A stretch of DNA of 25,023 bases from a virus, in IMG/VR virus record IMGVR_UViG_3300043570_001508, positions 1-25,023 of that record; one strand, 5' to 3'. The notes beneath the pieces were generated by a model. That model made no database searches. It saw only the letters and a list, made by a program, of their open reading frames with translations, and was not told the origin of the DNA. Position numbers and translations under genes: made by a program. Shown here piece by piece: positions 16,015 through 21,994 of the stretch (the stretch's first letter is position 1; every line of letters begins with the position of its first letter).

Positions 16015-16287
16015 TCAGCAGTTCCATTTACGAAGTGCAAGAGTTTTTCTTGTTGGTTCTCCATTTGGTTTTTTAGCAGCACCTGGCATCCCTGACATTC
16101 TAGCGCAAAAACTTTTTCTTCGATTGGCATCTTTACTTCCTGCTTTTAGTTTAGAAGGCTTAGTCGTAACTGCCATTTTTAGCTTGCTGCCAGTATTAGC
16201 TTTTCTATATGACGCAATTCCCTTAGCGTTCAAACCGCCAGATTTACTCTTGCCTTCGGCTCTTTGCCAAGCTGCTGTCTTTGCCAT
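16015..16287 (-). CDS. DUF6321-like small basic protein
   Basis: 90 residues with the layout 'WQR-EGK-x-x-GGLN-x-KG-x-x-SY' (residues 7-27), a Lys-rich middle, then 'RRKSFCARMSGM' and 'GEPTRKTLALRKW-x-C'. This pattern corresponds to the DUF6321 family of short phage proteins, recognised from memory and not searched. The function of the family is unknown to me. It is 17 bases downstream of the beta-rich structural gene and belongs to the same leftward operon. Confidence 0.7.
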   Translation of the reverse strand: MAKTAAWQRAEGKSKSGGLNAKGIASYRKANTGSKLKMAVTTKPSKLKAGSKDANRRKSFCARMSGMPGAAKKPNGEPTRKTLALRKWNC

Positions 16288-16304
16288 AACTATTTCTTTA
16301 CTAA

Positions 16305-16973
16305 TTAGTATATTTTTTGTAATGTAAAGTTATATGATCGAATAGTATTTCCTGCATTACCTGTATTAAACATAACAGTAATAACTAATTCATTATTTAT
16401 TGTTGTATCAAATGTAGTAGTATTAATAGTGCTTAATACATATCCTTCAAATTGAGTTCCTCCATTTCTAATATATGAAAATAAACCACCTGATGAAATT
16501 GATGCAACACCTGCAGCTCCTAATGTTCTAACTGTAAAGTATAAATTTAATATCCAAGATTTATTAGTTGCTGCAGCTAGTGACACTACACCTGTGTCAG
16601 CAAGAATTGCACCTGCTACTGTTTTTACATGAATATGTATTGTTGCTGAACTTACACATGAAATTATTCCATCTAATGCTGCAGTAAAAGAATCACCAAT
16701 TGAAAAAGCATTTGCTGGAACTGATAAAGTGCCTACTCCTGTACCTACAATACTTTGTTCTGCAATACCTGTTACAATTGGTCCAGTTGCTGTTTGAGCA
16801 TATAAACCATAACTTTTTGGTGGGATATTTGTATCAGACCATACTCCGTCATCTCGTAAGAAGTTACTACCATCTCTTACCCCAGTTCCTAAATTCTGAG
16901 GATGTATAGTCTCAATTCTTCCAAACGGAATTATCTTGCCTAATACTTTTTTTAATGGTCTTCCGAAAATCAT
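16305..16973 (-). CDS. beta-rich structural protein, first gene of the appendage operon
   Basis: 222 residues with a short basic N-terminus (GRPLKKVLGKIIPFGRIET), a linker containing FLRDDGVWSD that is typical of fibre proteins, and a Gly/Ser/Thr-rich domain of alternating strands likely to form a jelly roll (about 70-222, ending FTLQKIY). It is likely a decoration or fibre component. The -7 promoter box ends only five bases before its ATG, so the transcript may be leaderless. It diverges from the plus-strand regulator-like gene at 17011. Confidence 0.6.
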   Translation of the reverse strand: MIFGRPLKKVLGKIIPFGRIETIHPQNLGTGVRDGSNFLRDDGVWSDTNIPPKSYGLYAQTATGPIVTGIAEQSIVGTGVGTLSVPANAFSIGDSFTAALDGIISCVSSATIHIHVKTVAGAILADTGVVSLAAATNKSWILNLYFTVRTLGAAGVASISSGGLFSYIRNGGTQFEGYVLSTINTTTFDTTINNELVITVMFNTGNAGNTIRSYNFTLQKIY

Positions 16974-16985
16974 ATTTGCAAATAT
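16972..16985. promoter_or_regulatory. perfect 14-bp palindrome, candidate operator of the divergent promoters
   Basis: ATATTTGCAAATAT is a perfect inverted repeat. It overlaps the minus-strand -7 box, the start codon of the leftward structural gene and the TTTG -33 element of the rightward promoter. A dimeric regulator bound here would block both directions. The adjacent winged-helix-like protein is a natural candidate. Confidence 0.45.
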
Positions 16986-17006
16986 AGTAAATAATATTTA
17001 GATTTG
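16975..17006 (+). promoter_or_regulatory. plus-strand promoter (TTTG-N20-TAGATTTG) of the regulator-like gene
   Basis: TTTG at 16975-16978 and TAGATTTG at 16999-17006 are separated by 20 bases, a full match to the Bacteroidota consensus. The box ends only four bases before the ATG at 17011, so the mRNA would have almost no leader. Confidence 0.7.
16979..16986 (-). promoter_or_regulatory. -7 box (TATATTTG) of the leftward appendage operon
   Basis: Minus-strand TATATTTG lies five bases upstream of the ATG at 16973 and inside the spacer of the plus-strand promoter, so the two promoters are interleaved. No TTTG is found 19-21 bases further upstream. Confidence 0.55.
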
Positions 17007-17010
17007 TTAT

Positions 17011-17610
17011 ATGGAGAGTAAAAAAGAACTTACGCTTAAAGAGAAAAATGCTATAATAAAAGCAAATACAAAAGCGAAAAAACTGAAACAAAAAGGTGTT
17101 CGTGTAACAACTCAAACTGATAACAGAGTGCAAAGGATGCCTATCATAAATGACAATCTTAAATACTTCAGAGTCATAAAGTATTATACACAACGTAAGT
17201 ATAATATCAAAGGACCTGAACTAGATATGCTACTCTTCCTATACTCTGAACCTCTGTTCATGAAGTCAGACTTTTCTAGGTTCAGCGAAATATTCCCATG
17301 GGATAGAAACCGATTTAAGAAAATGGTGGAAGATAATTGGATTCATATATGGAGAAAAGGAATAGGTAAAGAAGCTGACCTGTACGAAATTACCAGGTCA
17401 GCTAAAGTATTAGTCAGTGCCCTCTATAAACAGTTAGAAGGATCAAGACCGTTATCTGTATCTCCAAAATATAATCCAATGTTCGGTGATGAAAAAAGTT
17501 TTGCTGATAAAATGTATGTCAGAGCTATCGAAAATATGAACAAAGATATTATAGAATTAAAGCGACATCTCGTTCCAAGATCAAGCGAAAAACTTGGTCG
17601 GAAATCGTAA
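17011..17610 (+). CDS. winged-helix-like regulator candidate, lone plus-strand gene in the late arm
   Basis: 199 residues. The N-terminus is very Lys-rich (MESKKELTLKEKNAIIKANT), followed by a segment NDNLKYFRVIKYYTQRKYNI and a helical region with PELDMLLFLYSE, FSEIFPWDRNRFKKMVEDNW and IHIWRKG...LYEITRSAKVLVSALYKQL. The last part looks like the recognition helix and wing of a MarR/PadR-type winged helix; this is an assignment by pattern only. It is transcribed against all neighbours from a near-leaderless promoter, and its 3' end overlaps the GroES gene on the other strand by 62 bases. It probably controls the divergent structural operon or itself. Confidence 0.6.
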   Translation: MESKKELTLKEKNAIIKANTKAKKLKQKGVRVTTQTDNRVQRMPIINDNLKYFRVIKYYTQRKYNIKGPELDMLLFLYSEPLFMKSDFSRFSEIFPWDRNRFKKMVEDNWIHIWRKGIGKEADLYEITRSAKVLVSALYKQLEGSRPLSVSPKYNPMFGDEKSFADKMYVRAIENMNKDIIELKRHLVPRSSEKLGRKS

Positions 17611-17815
17611 TGTTATGCCCTTGAATACTATCAAAGACGATTAACGATCCCTCCTTCAAGTCATAACCAACTGTATTGCCCACTTTTACTACGTGGGCAT
17701 TTTTCCATTTATCAGCAGAAATCTTTGCATCAGTAAACTGAAATGTTCCTTTTACTCGCTCAGTCTTCTCAACTGGTACTTCCTTAATCAATATGTAGTT
17801 TCCAATTGCTTCCAT
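17549..17815 (-). CDS. GroES-like co-chaperonin
   Basis: 88 residues, close to the 90-100 usual for Cpn10. The fold order is visible: MEAIGNYILIKEVP as the first strand, a mobile-loop region with KGTFQFTD (about 22-30), a central NAHVVKVGNTVGYDLKEGSLIVF and a closing strand IQGHNITISDQVFRLILERDVALIL. It should cap the GroEL ring encoded directly upstream; its ATG shares one base with the GroEL stop (TAATG), so the two are made together. The C-terminal 62 bases of the gene lie opposite the plus-strand regulator gene, and a plus-strand terminator lies within it. Confidence 0.85.
   Translation of the reverse strand: MEAIGNYILIKEVPVEKTERVKGTFQFTDAKISADKWKNAHVVKVGNTVGYDLKEGSLIVFDSIQGHNITISDQVFRLILERDVALIL
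17678..17704 (+). terminator. intrinsic terminator of the regulator-like gene, embedded in GroES
   Basis: On the plus strand GCCCAC (17678-17683), a nine-base loop and GTGGGC (17693-17698) are followed by ATTTTT. The hairpin starts 67 bases after the stop codon at 17610 and lies wholly within the GroES coding sequence on the other strand. Confidence 0.65.
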
Positions 17816-19389
17816 TACTCTCTAATATTTGATACAACGGCTGCAGTACTCATGATTGTACCTGCAACACTAATTGAATTTTTTAATGCGTTACGTGTGA
17901 CCTTTGTCGCATCGATTATTCCCATCTCATCCATCATACCGAACTCTTTAGTTTTAGAGTTATAGCCAAATCCATTTAGAGGGCTATTATCGACCTTAAA
18001 TTCTATTTCTGAAGGATCAACACCTATGTTAGTTATTATCTTCGTAAATGGAGCGTAAAGTGCCCAACTTAGTATATCAAGAGCTGCTGCTTGATTAATA
18101 TTATCAGGTAAATGTGTTATATCTCTAAGTGCGTTAATCAATGCTACTCCACCACCTGGCAAAATACCTTCCTCCATTGCGGACTTTACAGCAAAAACTG
18201 AGTCTTCAACCCTATCATAGATTTCCTTCTGCTCAATATCACTATTTGCACCTACAAAAATCACCCCAACTCCTCCAGAGATACAAGCAATTCTTTCGCT
18301 AACATTCTTTCTATCTACAAATGAAGTACTGTTTTTTAGTAAATCCTTAAGATCTGAAATATGAGCAGGAACTTTATCTTCAATTCCTTCCATGTCACGA
18401 ACTACAACTGTATAGTCTTTGCTAACTACAATCTTTTTAGCCAATCCCAAATCATCAATAGTGATTCCTTCAAGATTATCTCCAGTCTTCTCGTTGTAGA
18501 ACGTAGCATTTAATGCAATACCTAAGTCAGACATTAAATCATCTTTCAAATATCCGAATCCAGGGGGGATTATATTACAACACTTAAGTCCGTTCTCACG
18601 AATATTTTTGTTTAGTGTAAACAAAGCTTCTGGTGCAAACGTTCCAATAATAAGTATCGACTTATTCACCGACATAATGTGCTGAAGCAGAGGCACTAAT
18701 ACATTAATATCTTTAATCTCTGAGTCAGTTACTAAAATATATGCATCCTCCAACACGCACTCCTGAGTCTTATGATTATTAATCATCACGTTACTCACCC
18801 AACCACGTTCTATCTTGATTCCAGAAGTTACTCTAGTATGAATCTCAGATGATGATGAATCTTCTATCGTCACGTGTTTAACTTTACTGTAAACATCAGC
18901 TACCAATTTTCCTAACTTCGGATCGTTATTTGCTGATATAGTAGCGATATTTAGCAACCTTTTCTTTGTCAGTTTTAATGAAGCTCGCTTTAACGCTGAA
19001 TCAAGCTCTGCAGCATATTCATTTAAGTGTAGAATAATTTCACTCATATTGTACTTAGAATTTTCAAATGATTCAGAAGCTTCTAAGATAGCATTTACCA
19101 AGCATACAGTAGTAGTAGTTCCATCACCTGCAGCGGTTGCTGATCGTTCAGCTGCGGACTTAACCATTTGAATAGCTAAGTTCTCTACCGAGTCCATGAC
19201 ATTTATAGATTTTGCTACGCTGACACCGTCCTTAGATATCTTGAATCCTCCAACTATACTAGGATCTTCAATTAATACAGTCGAACCTCCTGGACCTAGT
19301 GTTGAACACACCGCATCAGAAATAATTTTTATTCCTGACTTTAATTTTGCACGAGCATCTGCTCCGAAATCAATTTTTTTTGCAATCAT
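17815..19389 (-). CDS. phage-encoded GroEL-like chaperonin
   Basis: 524 residues, slightly shorter than the usual ~548 and lacking the C-terminal Gly-Gly-Met tail. The equatorial ATPase motifs are intact: LGPGG near residue 31, SKDGVSVA with Asp54 (equivalent of GroEL Asp52), AGDGTTTT at 87-94 with Asp89 (Asp87), and DRVEDSVFAV with Asp396 (Asp398), followed by EEGILPGGG. The intermediate and apical regions are recognisable but divergent (RGWVSNVMINN; PPGFGYLKDDLMSDL). It should form a folding ring with the adjacent GroES-like protein for viral proteins. The promoter box TACATTTG precedes it by about 22 bases, giving an independent operon. Confidence 0.93.
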   Translation of the reverse strand: MIAKKIDFGADARAKLKSGIKIISDAVCSTLGPGGSTVLIEDPSIVGGFKISKDGVSVAKSINVMDSVENLAIQMVKSAAERSATAAGDGTTTTVCLVNAILEASESFENSKYNMSEIILHLNEYAAELDSALKRASLKLTKKRLLNIATISANNDPKLGKLVADVYSKVKHVTIEDSSSSEIHTRVTSGIKIERGWVSNVMINNHKTQECVLEDAYILVTDSEIKDINVLVPLLQHIMSVNKSILIIGTFAPEALFTLNKNIRENGLKCCNIIPPGFGYLKDDLMSDLGIALNATFYNEKTGDNLEGITIDDLGLAKKIVVSKDYTVVVRDMEGIEDKVPAHISDLKDLLKNSTSFVDRKNVSERIACISGGVGVIFVGANSDIEQKEIYDRVEDSVFAVKSAMEEGILPGGGVALINALRDITHLPDNINQAAALDILSWALYAPFTKIITNIGVDPSEIEFKVDNSPLNGFGYNSKTKEFGMMDEMGIIDATKVTRNALKNSISVAGTIMSTAAVVSNIRE

Positions 19390-19411
19390 TTTATTTAATT
19401 TAAATTTGATA

Positions 19412-19442
19412 CAAATGTAATGTTTATTAACTAATCTTCAAT
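19412..19442 (-). promoter_or_regulatory. promoter of the groEL-groES operon (ATTG-N19-TACATTTG)
   Basis: Minus-strand TACATTTG at 19419-19412 matches TAnnTTTG. ATTG at 19442-19439 lies 19 bases upstream, a 3-of-4 match to the -33 TTTG. The predicted start is near 19406, giving a short A/T-rich leader (AAATTTAAATTAAATAAA). Confidence 0.6.
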
Positions 19443-19627
19443 CTTCTCTTAAACTTTAGTTTCTTAATTCTCTTTTTATTCGGTCTTGAAAACTTTTCGT
19501 AATTGCTGAAGTTAGATCTAGTGATCCTATCAGACTGTCCATTAGTGAAGATTATATTCTCTTCGTGAACATTATTAACCGATCCACAAGACACGAATAA
19601 AAAAGAAATTAAAAAAGCTATTCTCAT
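19427..19627 (-). CDS. small lipoprotein-like protein
   Basis: 66 residues. The N-terminus MRIAFLISFLFVSCGSV has a short positive start, a hydrophobic core and a Cys at position 14 preceded by FVS, close to a lipobox, so export and lipid attachment are likely. The rest is polar, then strongly basic at the C-terminus (KKRIKKLKFKRRLKIS). It overlaps the upstream DUF3310 gene by four bases (ATGA). Phage lipoproteins can act in superinfection exclusion, but there is no direct evidence for that here. Confidence 0.6.
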   Translation of the reverse strand: MRIAFLISFLFVSCGSVNNVHEENIIFTNGQSDRITRSNFSNYEKFSRPNKKRIKKLKFKRRLKIS

Positions 19628-19959
19628 TTCTTCAACTCAGAGATTCTTCTTTGTAAATAAACCAAAGCCTTCTCCAAGTCTTCAACCTCCTTGCTTGCAT
19701 CCTTCTTACCTGCTCTGGCAATATACTTAATTACGTTTCCAAGGTAGAAATCTTTGTCTAACTTCCAGGCTTCCAGTACGTTAAACACTTCGTATGGGTT
19801 ACTAGCACCCCCGTAGTGTTCTGGTCTTAACTCAGAAACCTTAGAAGCAGTAGTATAGTCATAAATAACTGTGCTAGGCTTTTTAGGAAGTTCATTAATC
19901 GGAAGATCAAAACCAATATTATTTGACTTATACTCATCACATAGTTTTTTCTTGCTCAT
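19624..19959 (-). CDS. DUF3310-family protein
   Basis: 111 residues from the ATG at 19957-19959 (MSKKKLCDEYKS). An in-frame ATG 36 bases upstream would overlap the preceding gene by 26 bases and add an unconserved basic stretch, so the later start is preferred; it also has an AAGAAATAAT leader. The conserved block is 'RPEHYGGASNPYEVFNVLEAW', then 'F.LGNVIKYIARAGKKD...EDLEKALVYLQRRI', as in DUF3310 proteins common in phage nucleotide-metabolism regions. The biochemical role is not established to my knowledge. It is in an early/middle operon. Confidence 0.88.
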   Translation of the reverse strand: MSKKKLCDEYKSNNIGFDLPINELPKKPSTVIYDYTTASKVSELRPEHYGGASNPYEVFNVLEAWKLDKDFYLGNVIKYIARAGKKDASKEVEDLEKALVYLQRRISELKK

Positions 19960-19969
19960 ATTATTTCTT

Positions 19970-20167
19970 TTAGTTTTCTTCACTGCATTTTTCATTTACA
20001 TAATCCCTCAAGTCACACATCGATTCGATAAACTTTAATCTGAGTTCATGAAATCTATCATCTTTAATCTCATTGAAGTTGCTATAGAACTCAAAACAAT
20101 AGTCGATCCCGTCTTGGTCCATATGATATTGAACCGCATTCCACTTATCAATTTCTTCGTAATTCAT
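19970..20167 (-). CDS. small acidic phage protein, function unknown
   Basis: 65 residues: MNYEEIDKWNAVQYHMDQDG at the start, a central acidic/aromatic region with CFEFYSNFNEIKDDRFH, and a helical end. Its form is similar to short proteins seen beside DUF3310 genes in Bacteroidota phages. It is one base downstream of the next-upstream gene and 10 bases before the DUF3310 start. No motif gives a function. Confidence 0.7.
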   Translation of the reverse strand: MNYEEIDKWNAVQYHMDQDGIDYCFEFYSNFNEIKDDRFHELRLKFIESMCDLRDYVNEKCSEEN

Positions 20168-20168
20168 A

Positions 20169-20750
20169 TTAGTCTTTATTAAATTCGTTTGTATTAAAGC
20201 TTAGCATCCCATCAACCAACTCTGCATACTCGCAATCGATGATTATCTTAGATCCAGTTAAGTCATTATCATTCAAGTACTTAATCAATGGCTTAACCAA
20301 TGCAGCAAATTCCTTAAATCCATAGCTTCCTTCTTCAGAATTACTATCATTACTTACTGGAGTGTTAAAGCTAGTGTCGAAGTCTTTACTCTTGTCATAG
20401 GCTGCTTCTTTCAACTCTCTGACCATGTCCAACAGAAAGTCATTCTTTGCGTCATCGTTATCGAAGTTCAATATCTTTCTCATAACTCCCTCCAATAAAA
20501 TTAACGATTCGTCAATGCTTAAGTTCGTATCATTGTCCTTGTCAAAGTTTTTTGATAGCTTAGAGTTTTTAGTAATTCTCTCTGCCCATTTTTTATCAGT
20601 TGGACTATAGATCAAATTATCATCGCAGTAAATAAATCCTGCATTCGATGCTTCGATATCTCCAAGAGAGACTAAAACCTTGTCCTCAACTAAAGATCTG
20701 AAAACTGTGCCGCTAATGAAGTTGATTTTTGCTATCTGTAAGTTTGTCAT
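20169..20750 (-). CDS. acidic protein of unknown function
   Basis: 193 residues, strongly acidic with many Asp/Asn. The N-terminal ~70 residues look like a beta-structured domain (FISGTVFRSLVEDKVLVSLG; AGFIYCDDNLIYSPTDKKW), the middle is helical, and residues about 125-145 are a Ser/Asn/Asp-rich linker. The C-terminal part ends in strands. It follows the AP2 gene by five bases and belongs to the same leftward operon. No known family is recognised. Confidence 0.7.
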   Translation of the reverse strand: MTNLQIAKINFISGTVFRSLVEDKVLVSLGDIEASNAGFIYCDDNLIYSPTDKKWAERITKNSKLSKNFDKDNDTNLSIDESLILLEGVMRKILNFDNDDAKNDFLLDMVRELKEAAYDKSKDFDTSFNTPVSNDSNSEEGSYGFKEFAALVKPLIKYLNDNDLTGSKIIIDCEYAELVDGMLSFNTNEFNKD

Positions 20751-20755
20751 TTTGT

Positions 20756-21052
20756 TTATTTGTTTAAGTTAATGTAATCGTTTGCTATTTCTAAAAATGT
20801 TTTATCAGATCCTGATCTACTAAAGTATTCAAATGCTTCAGCTAATCTCTCAACTGGCTTAGAATATTTTTCAACTATCTCGCCCTTGTGCTCATAGTAA
20901 AATAAATCTAAACTAGTCTTAGCATCTTCTTGAGTTATGAATGTCCCCAAATAAGTCTCCTTGCTATTGAACATGAATCTTACAACCCATAAGTTTTTTG
21001 TCTTGTCAAAGTAAATCCCTTTTACCCTTTCGTTCGTTTGTTGTTCTTTCAT
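20756..21052 (-). CDS. AP2-domain DNA-binding protein, first gene of the leftward arm
   Basis: 98 residues from the ATG at 21050-21052 (MKEQQTNERVKGIYFDKTKN). The open frame extends further upstream but that part translates the terminator hairpin, so it is excluded. An AP2-type DNA-binding domain is visible: 'KGIYFDKTKNLWVVRFM', then 'KETYLGTFITQEDAKTSLDLFYYEHKGE' (about 11-57), with the typical YLG-x-F turn and a following helix. In phages AP2 domains are often attached to HNH endonucleases; here it stands alone, so a transcription or replication regulator is more likely. It lies next to the control region behind a complex leader. Confidence 0.75.
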   Translation of the reverse strand: MKEQQTNERVKGIYFDKTKNLWVVRFMFNSKETYLGTFITQEDAKTSLDLFYYEHKGEIVEKYSKPVERLAEAFEYFSRSGSDKTFLEIANDYINLNK

Positions 21053-21070
21053 AACTGCATTTATTAATTT

Positions 21071-21119
21071 AAAAAAAAACGAGTGACTTCGGTAATGCAG
21101 TACCTCGGTCAACTCGTTA
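21071..21119 (-). terminator. intrinsic terminator in the leader of the AP2 gene
   Basis: On the minus strand AACGAGT (21118-21112) and GAC (21110-21108) pair with GTC (21087-21085) and ACTCGTT (21084-21078). An inner GGTA/TACC stem (21104-21101 with 21094-21091) holds the loop CTGCAT, and a run of nine T follows. About 14 base pairs in total. It lies between the promoter and the AP2 start codon, so it would act as an attenuator. Confidence 0.7.
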
Positions 21120-21144
21120 AAATTCTTTTAGCCCTGCATGGCAT
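21109..21144 (-). other. possible 11-codon leader peptide before the attenuator
   Basis: A short frame starts at ATG 21144-21142 and reads MPCRAKRILTS, with its stop codon inside the first arm of the terminator hairpin. Ribosomes reaching the stop would cover that arm. There is no Shine-Dalgarno to support initiation, and such a frame can occur by chance, so the call is weak. Confidence 0.2.
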
Positions 21145-21151
21145 ATGAGTG

Positions 21152-21182
21152 CAAATATACAAATACTTTTTTAATTAGCAAG
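21152..21182 (-). promoter_or_regulatory. promoter of the AP2 operon (CTTG-N19-TATATTTG)
   Basis: Minus-strand TATATTTG at 21159-21152 is a full -7 match, and CTTG at 21182-21179 lies 19 bases upstream, 3 of 4 to TTTG. The predicted start is near 21147, giving a leader of about 95 nt that contains the terminator. Confidence 0.6.
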
Positions 21183-21345
21183 AAAAAAAAAGAAAGTTTC
21201 ATCACTAGAAAAAAACTAGGAGAGGAGGAACTTCCATCGTAAGTCAAAGATAAAAAATTATCGGCAGCAAAGTTAAAATAGTGCCAAAGTATAGGTAGTC
21301 AATTTTTACTTTTTATTTTGAGCTGAGAGGAGGAAAATGATGAAA

Positions 21346-21659
21346 TGCTGAGATGTCAACTTTTTCGCTCTATTATGGATTTTTTTTATTTAGGGGTATT
21401 TTTACATATATATACCCCTTTTTATCTCTTTTTTTATTTATTACCTTTTTGACCTTAAAAGAGAGCACTATAACATTCTAAGAATTTTAAAAAAGTTAAT
21501 TTGTTGATTTGTAAATAATTACACCGTGGAGATTTTTTAAACATGCACTAACAACTAAGCATTTCCTCAGCATTTCTTGACACAACTCAGCACAGATTCG
21601 ACTCAGACAGTTTTAAAGTCGTGCTGAGTTATGTTGAGTTGTGCTCAGACAGTGCTGAG
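21346..21659. repeat. TGCTGAG / CTCAGCA repeats
   Basis: The heptamer TGCTGAG occurs on the plus strand at 21346, 21622 and 21653, and in reverse at 21566 and 21586, with near copies at 21632 (TGTTGAG) and 21601 (ACTCAGACAG). CACAACTCAGCAC (21581-21593) forms a long imperfect inverted repeat with GTGCTGAGTTATGTTGAGTTGTG. Candidate protein-binding sites or iterons. Confidence 0.6.
21392..21425 (+). terminator. plus-strand terminator-like hairpin in the control region
   Basis: AGGGGTAT (21392-21399) pairs perfectly with ATACCCCT (21412-21419), and TTTTTATC follows. No gene lies upstream on this strand between 17704 and here, so it either ends an unrecognised plus-strand RNA or insulates the region. 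Confidence 0.5.
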
Positions 21660-21660
21660 T

Positions 21661-21819
21661 TGGGAGTGACGTTTTGAAAGTTTACCACCGTATTTTAGAT
21701 GGTGAGATACATGTGAAATTTAGGTAATAGCGTCCATTTGGCGACTGATCATCGAAAGGGAAAGTGAATCGTTTTGAGGGTGGGGGGTGCCGTTTTGGAA
21801 ATTTCCCGCCAGATTTTTT
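21661..21819 (+). repeat. two diverged direct repeats of about 38 bp
   Basis: The stretch starting TGGGAGTGACGTTTTGAAAG at 21661 and the stretch starting TGGGGGGTGCCGTTTTGGAA at 21781 align over about 38 bases, both continuing TTT-(A/C)CC-(A/G)CC-(G/A)-(T/G)ATTTT. They are 120 bp apart. Confidence 0.45.
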
Positions 21820-21856
21820 GCCTTTTTGTGGTGGGTGGGGGGCGGTGGTGGTGGTG
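21776..21856 (+). repeat. G-rich block with quadruplex potential
   Basis: Two G-rich tracts on the plus strand, GAGGGTGGGGGGTG (21776-21789) and GTGGGTGGGGGGCGGTGG (about 21831-21848) continuing into GGT repeats, stand out in a genome of about one-third GC. Several runs of two or more G at short spacing could form a two- or three-layer quadruplex. Confidence 0.5.
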
Positions 21857-21970
21857 TACGTTTGTCCTTTCGTCGGTGCATACCTCCGCCCTTTGTCGCG
21901 TCCCGTCCTTGCATACCTTCGCGCGTATTGAATACCGTACGCCCTTACTTACTTGCATAGTGAACTATAG

Positions 21971-21994
21971 TACTTACTTACTTACTTACTTACT
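21971..21994 (+). repeat. TACT tetranucleotide repeat, six copies
   Basis: Six perfect tandem TACT units, with a shorter run of the same phase at 21945-21954. A related (ACTA)n run lies at 22334-22351. Such tracts are prone to slippage. Confidence 0.8.

Noticed and set aside
16912-17193. Minus-strand frame opposite the regulator-like gene
   Set aside because: Low-complexity Phe/Ile/Cys-rich product, antisense to a frame with a good promoter and plausible fold.
21053-21112. N-terminal extension of the AP2 protein
   Set aside because: The extension is the translation of the terminator hairpin; the ATG at 21050-21052 begins just before the conserved domain.
21220-21343. Shine-Dalgarno sites (GAGAGGAGGAA) marking genes
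   Set aside because: The frames after them are only a few codons long, and the genes of this phage do not use Shine-Dalgarno sequences; they are kept only as a direct repeat.
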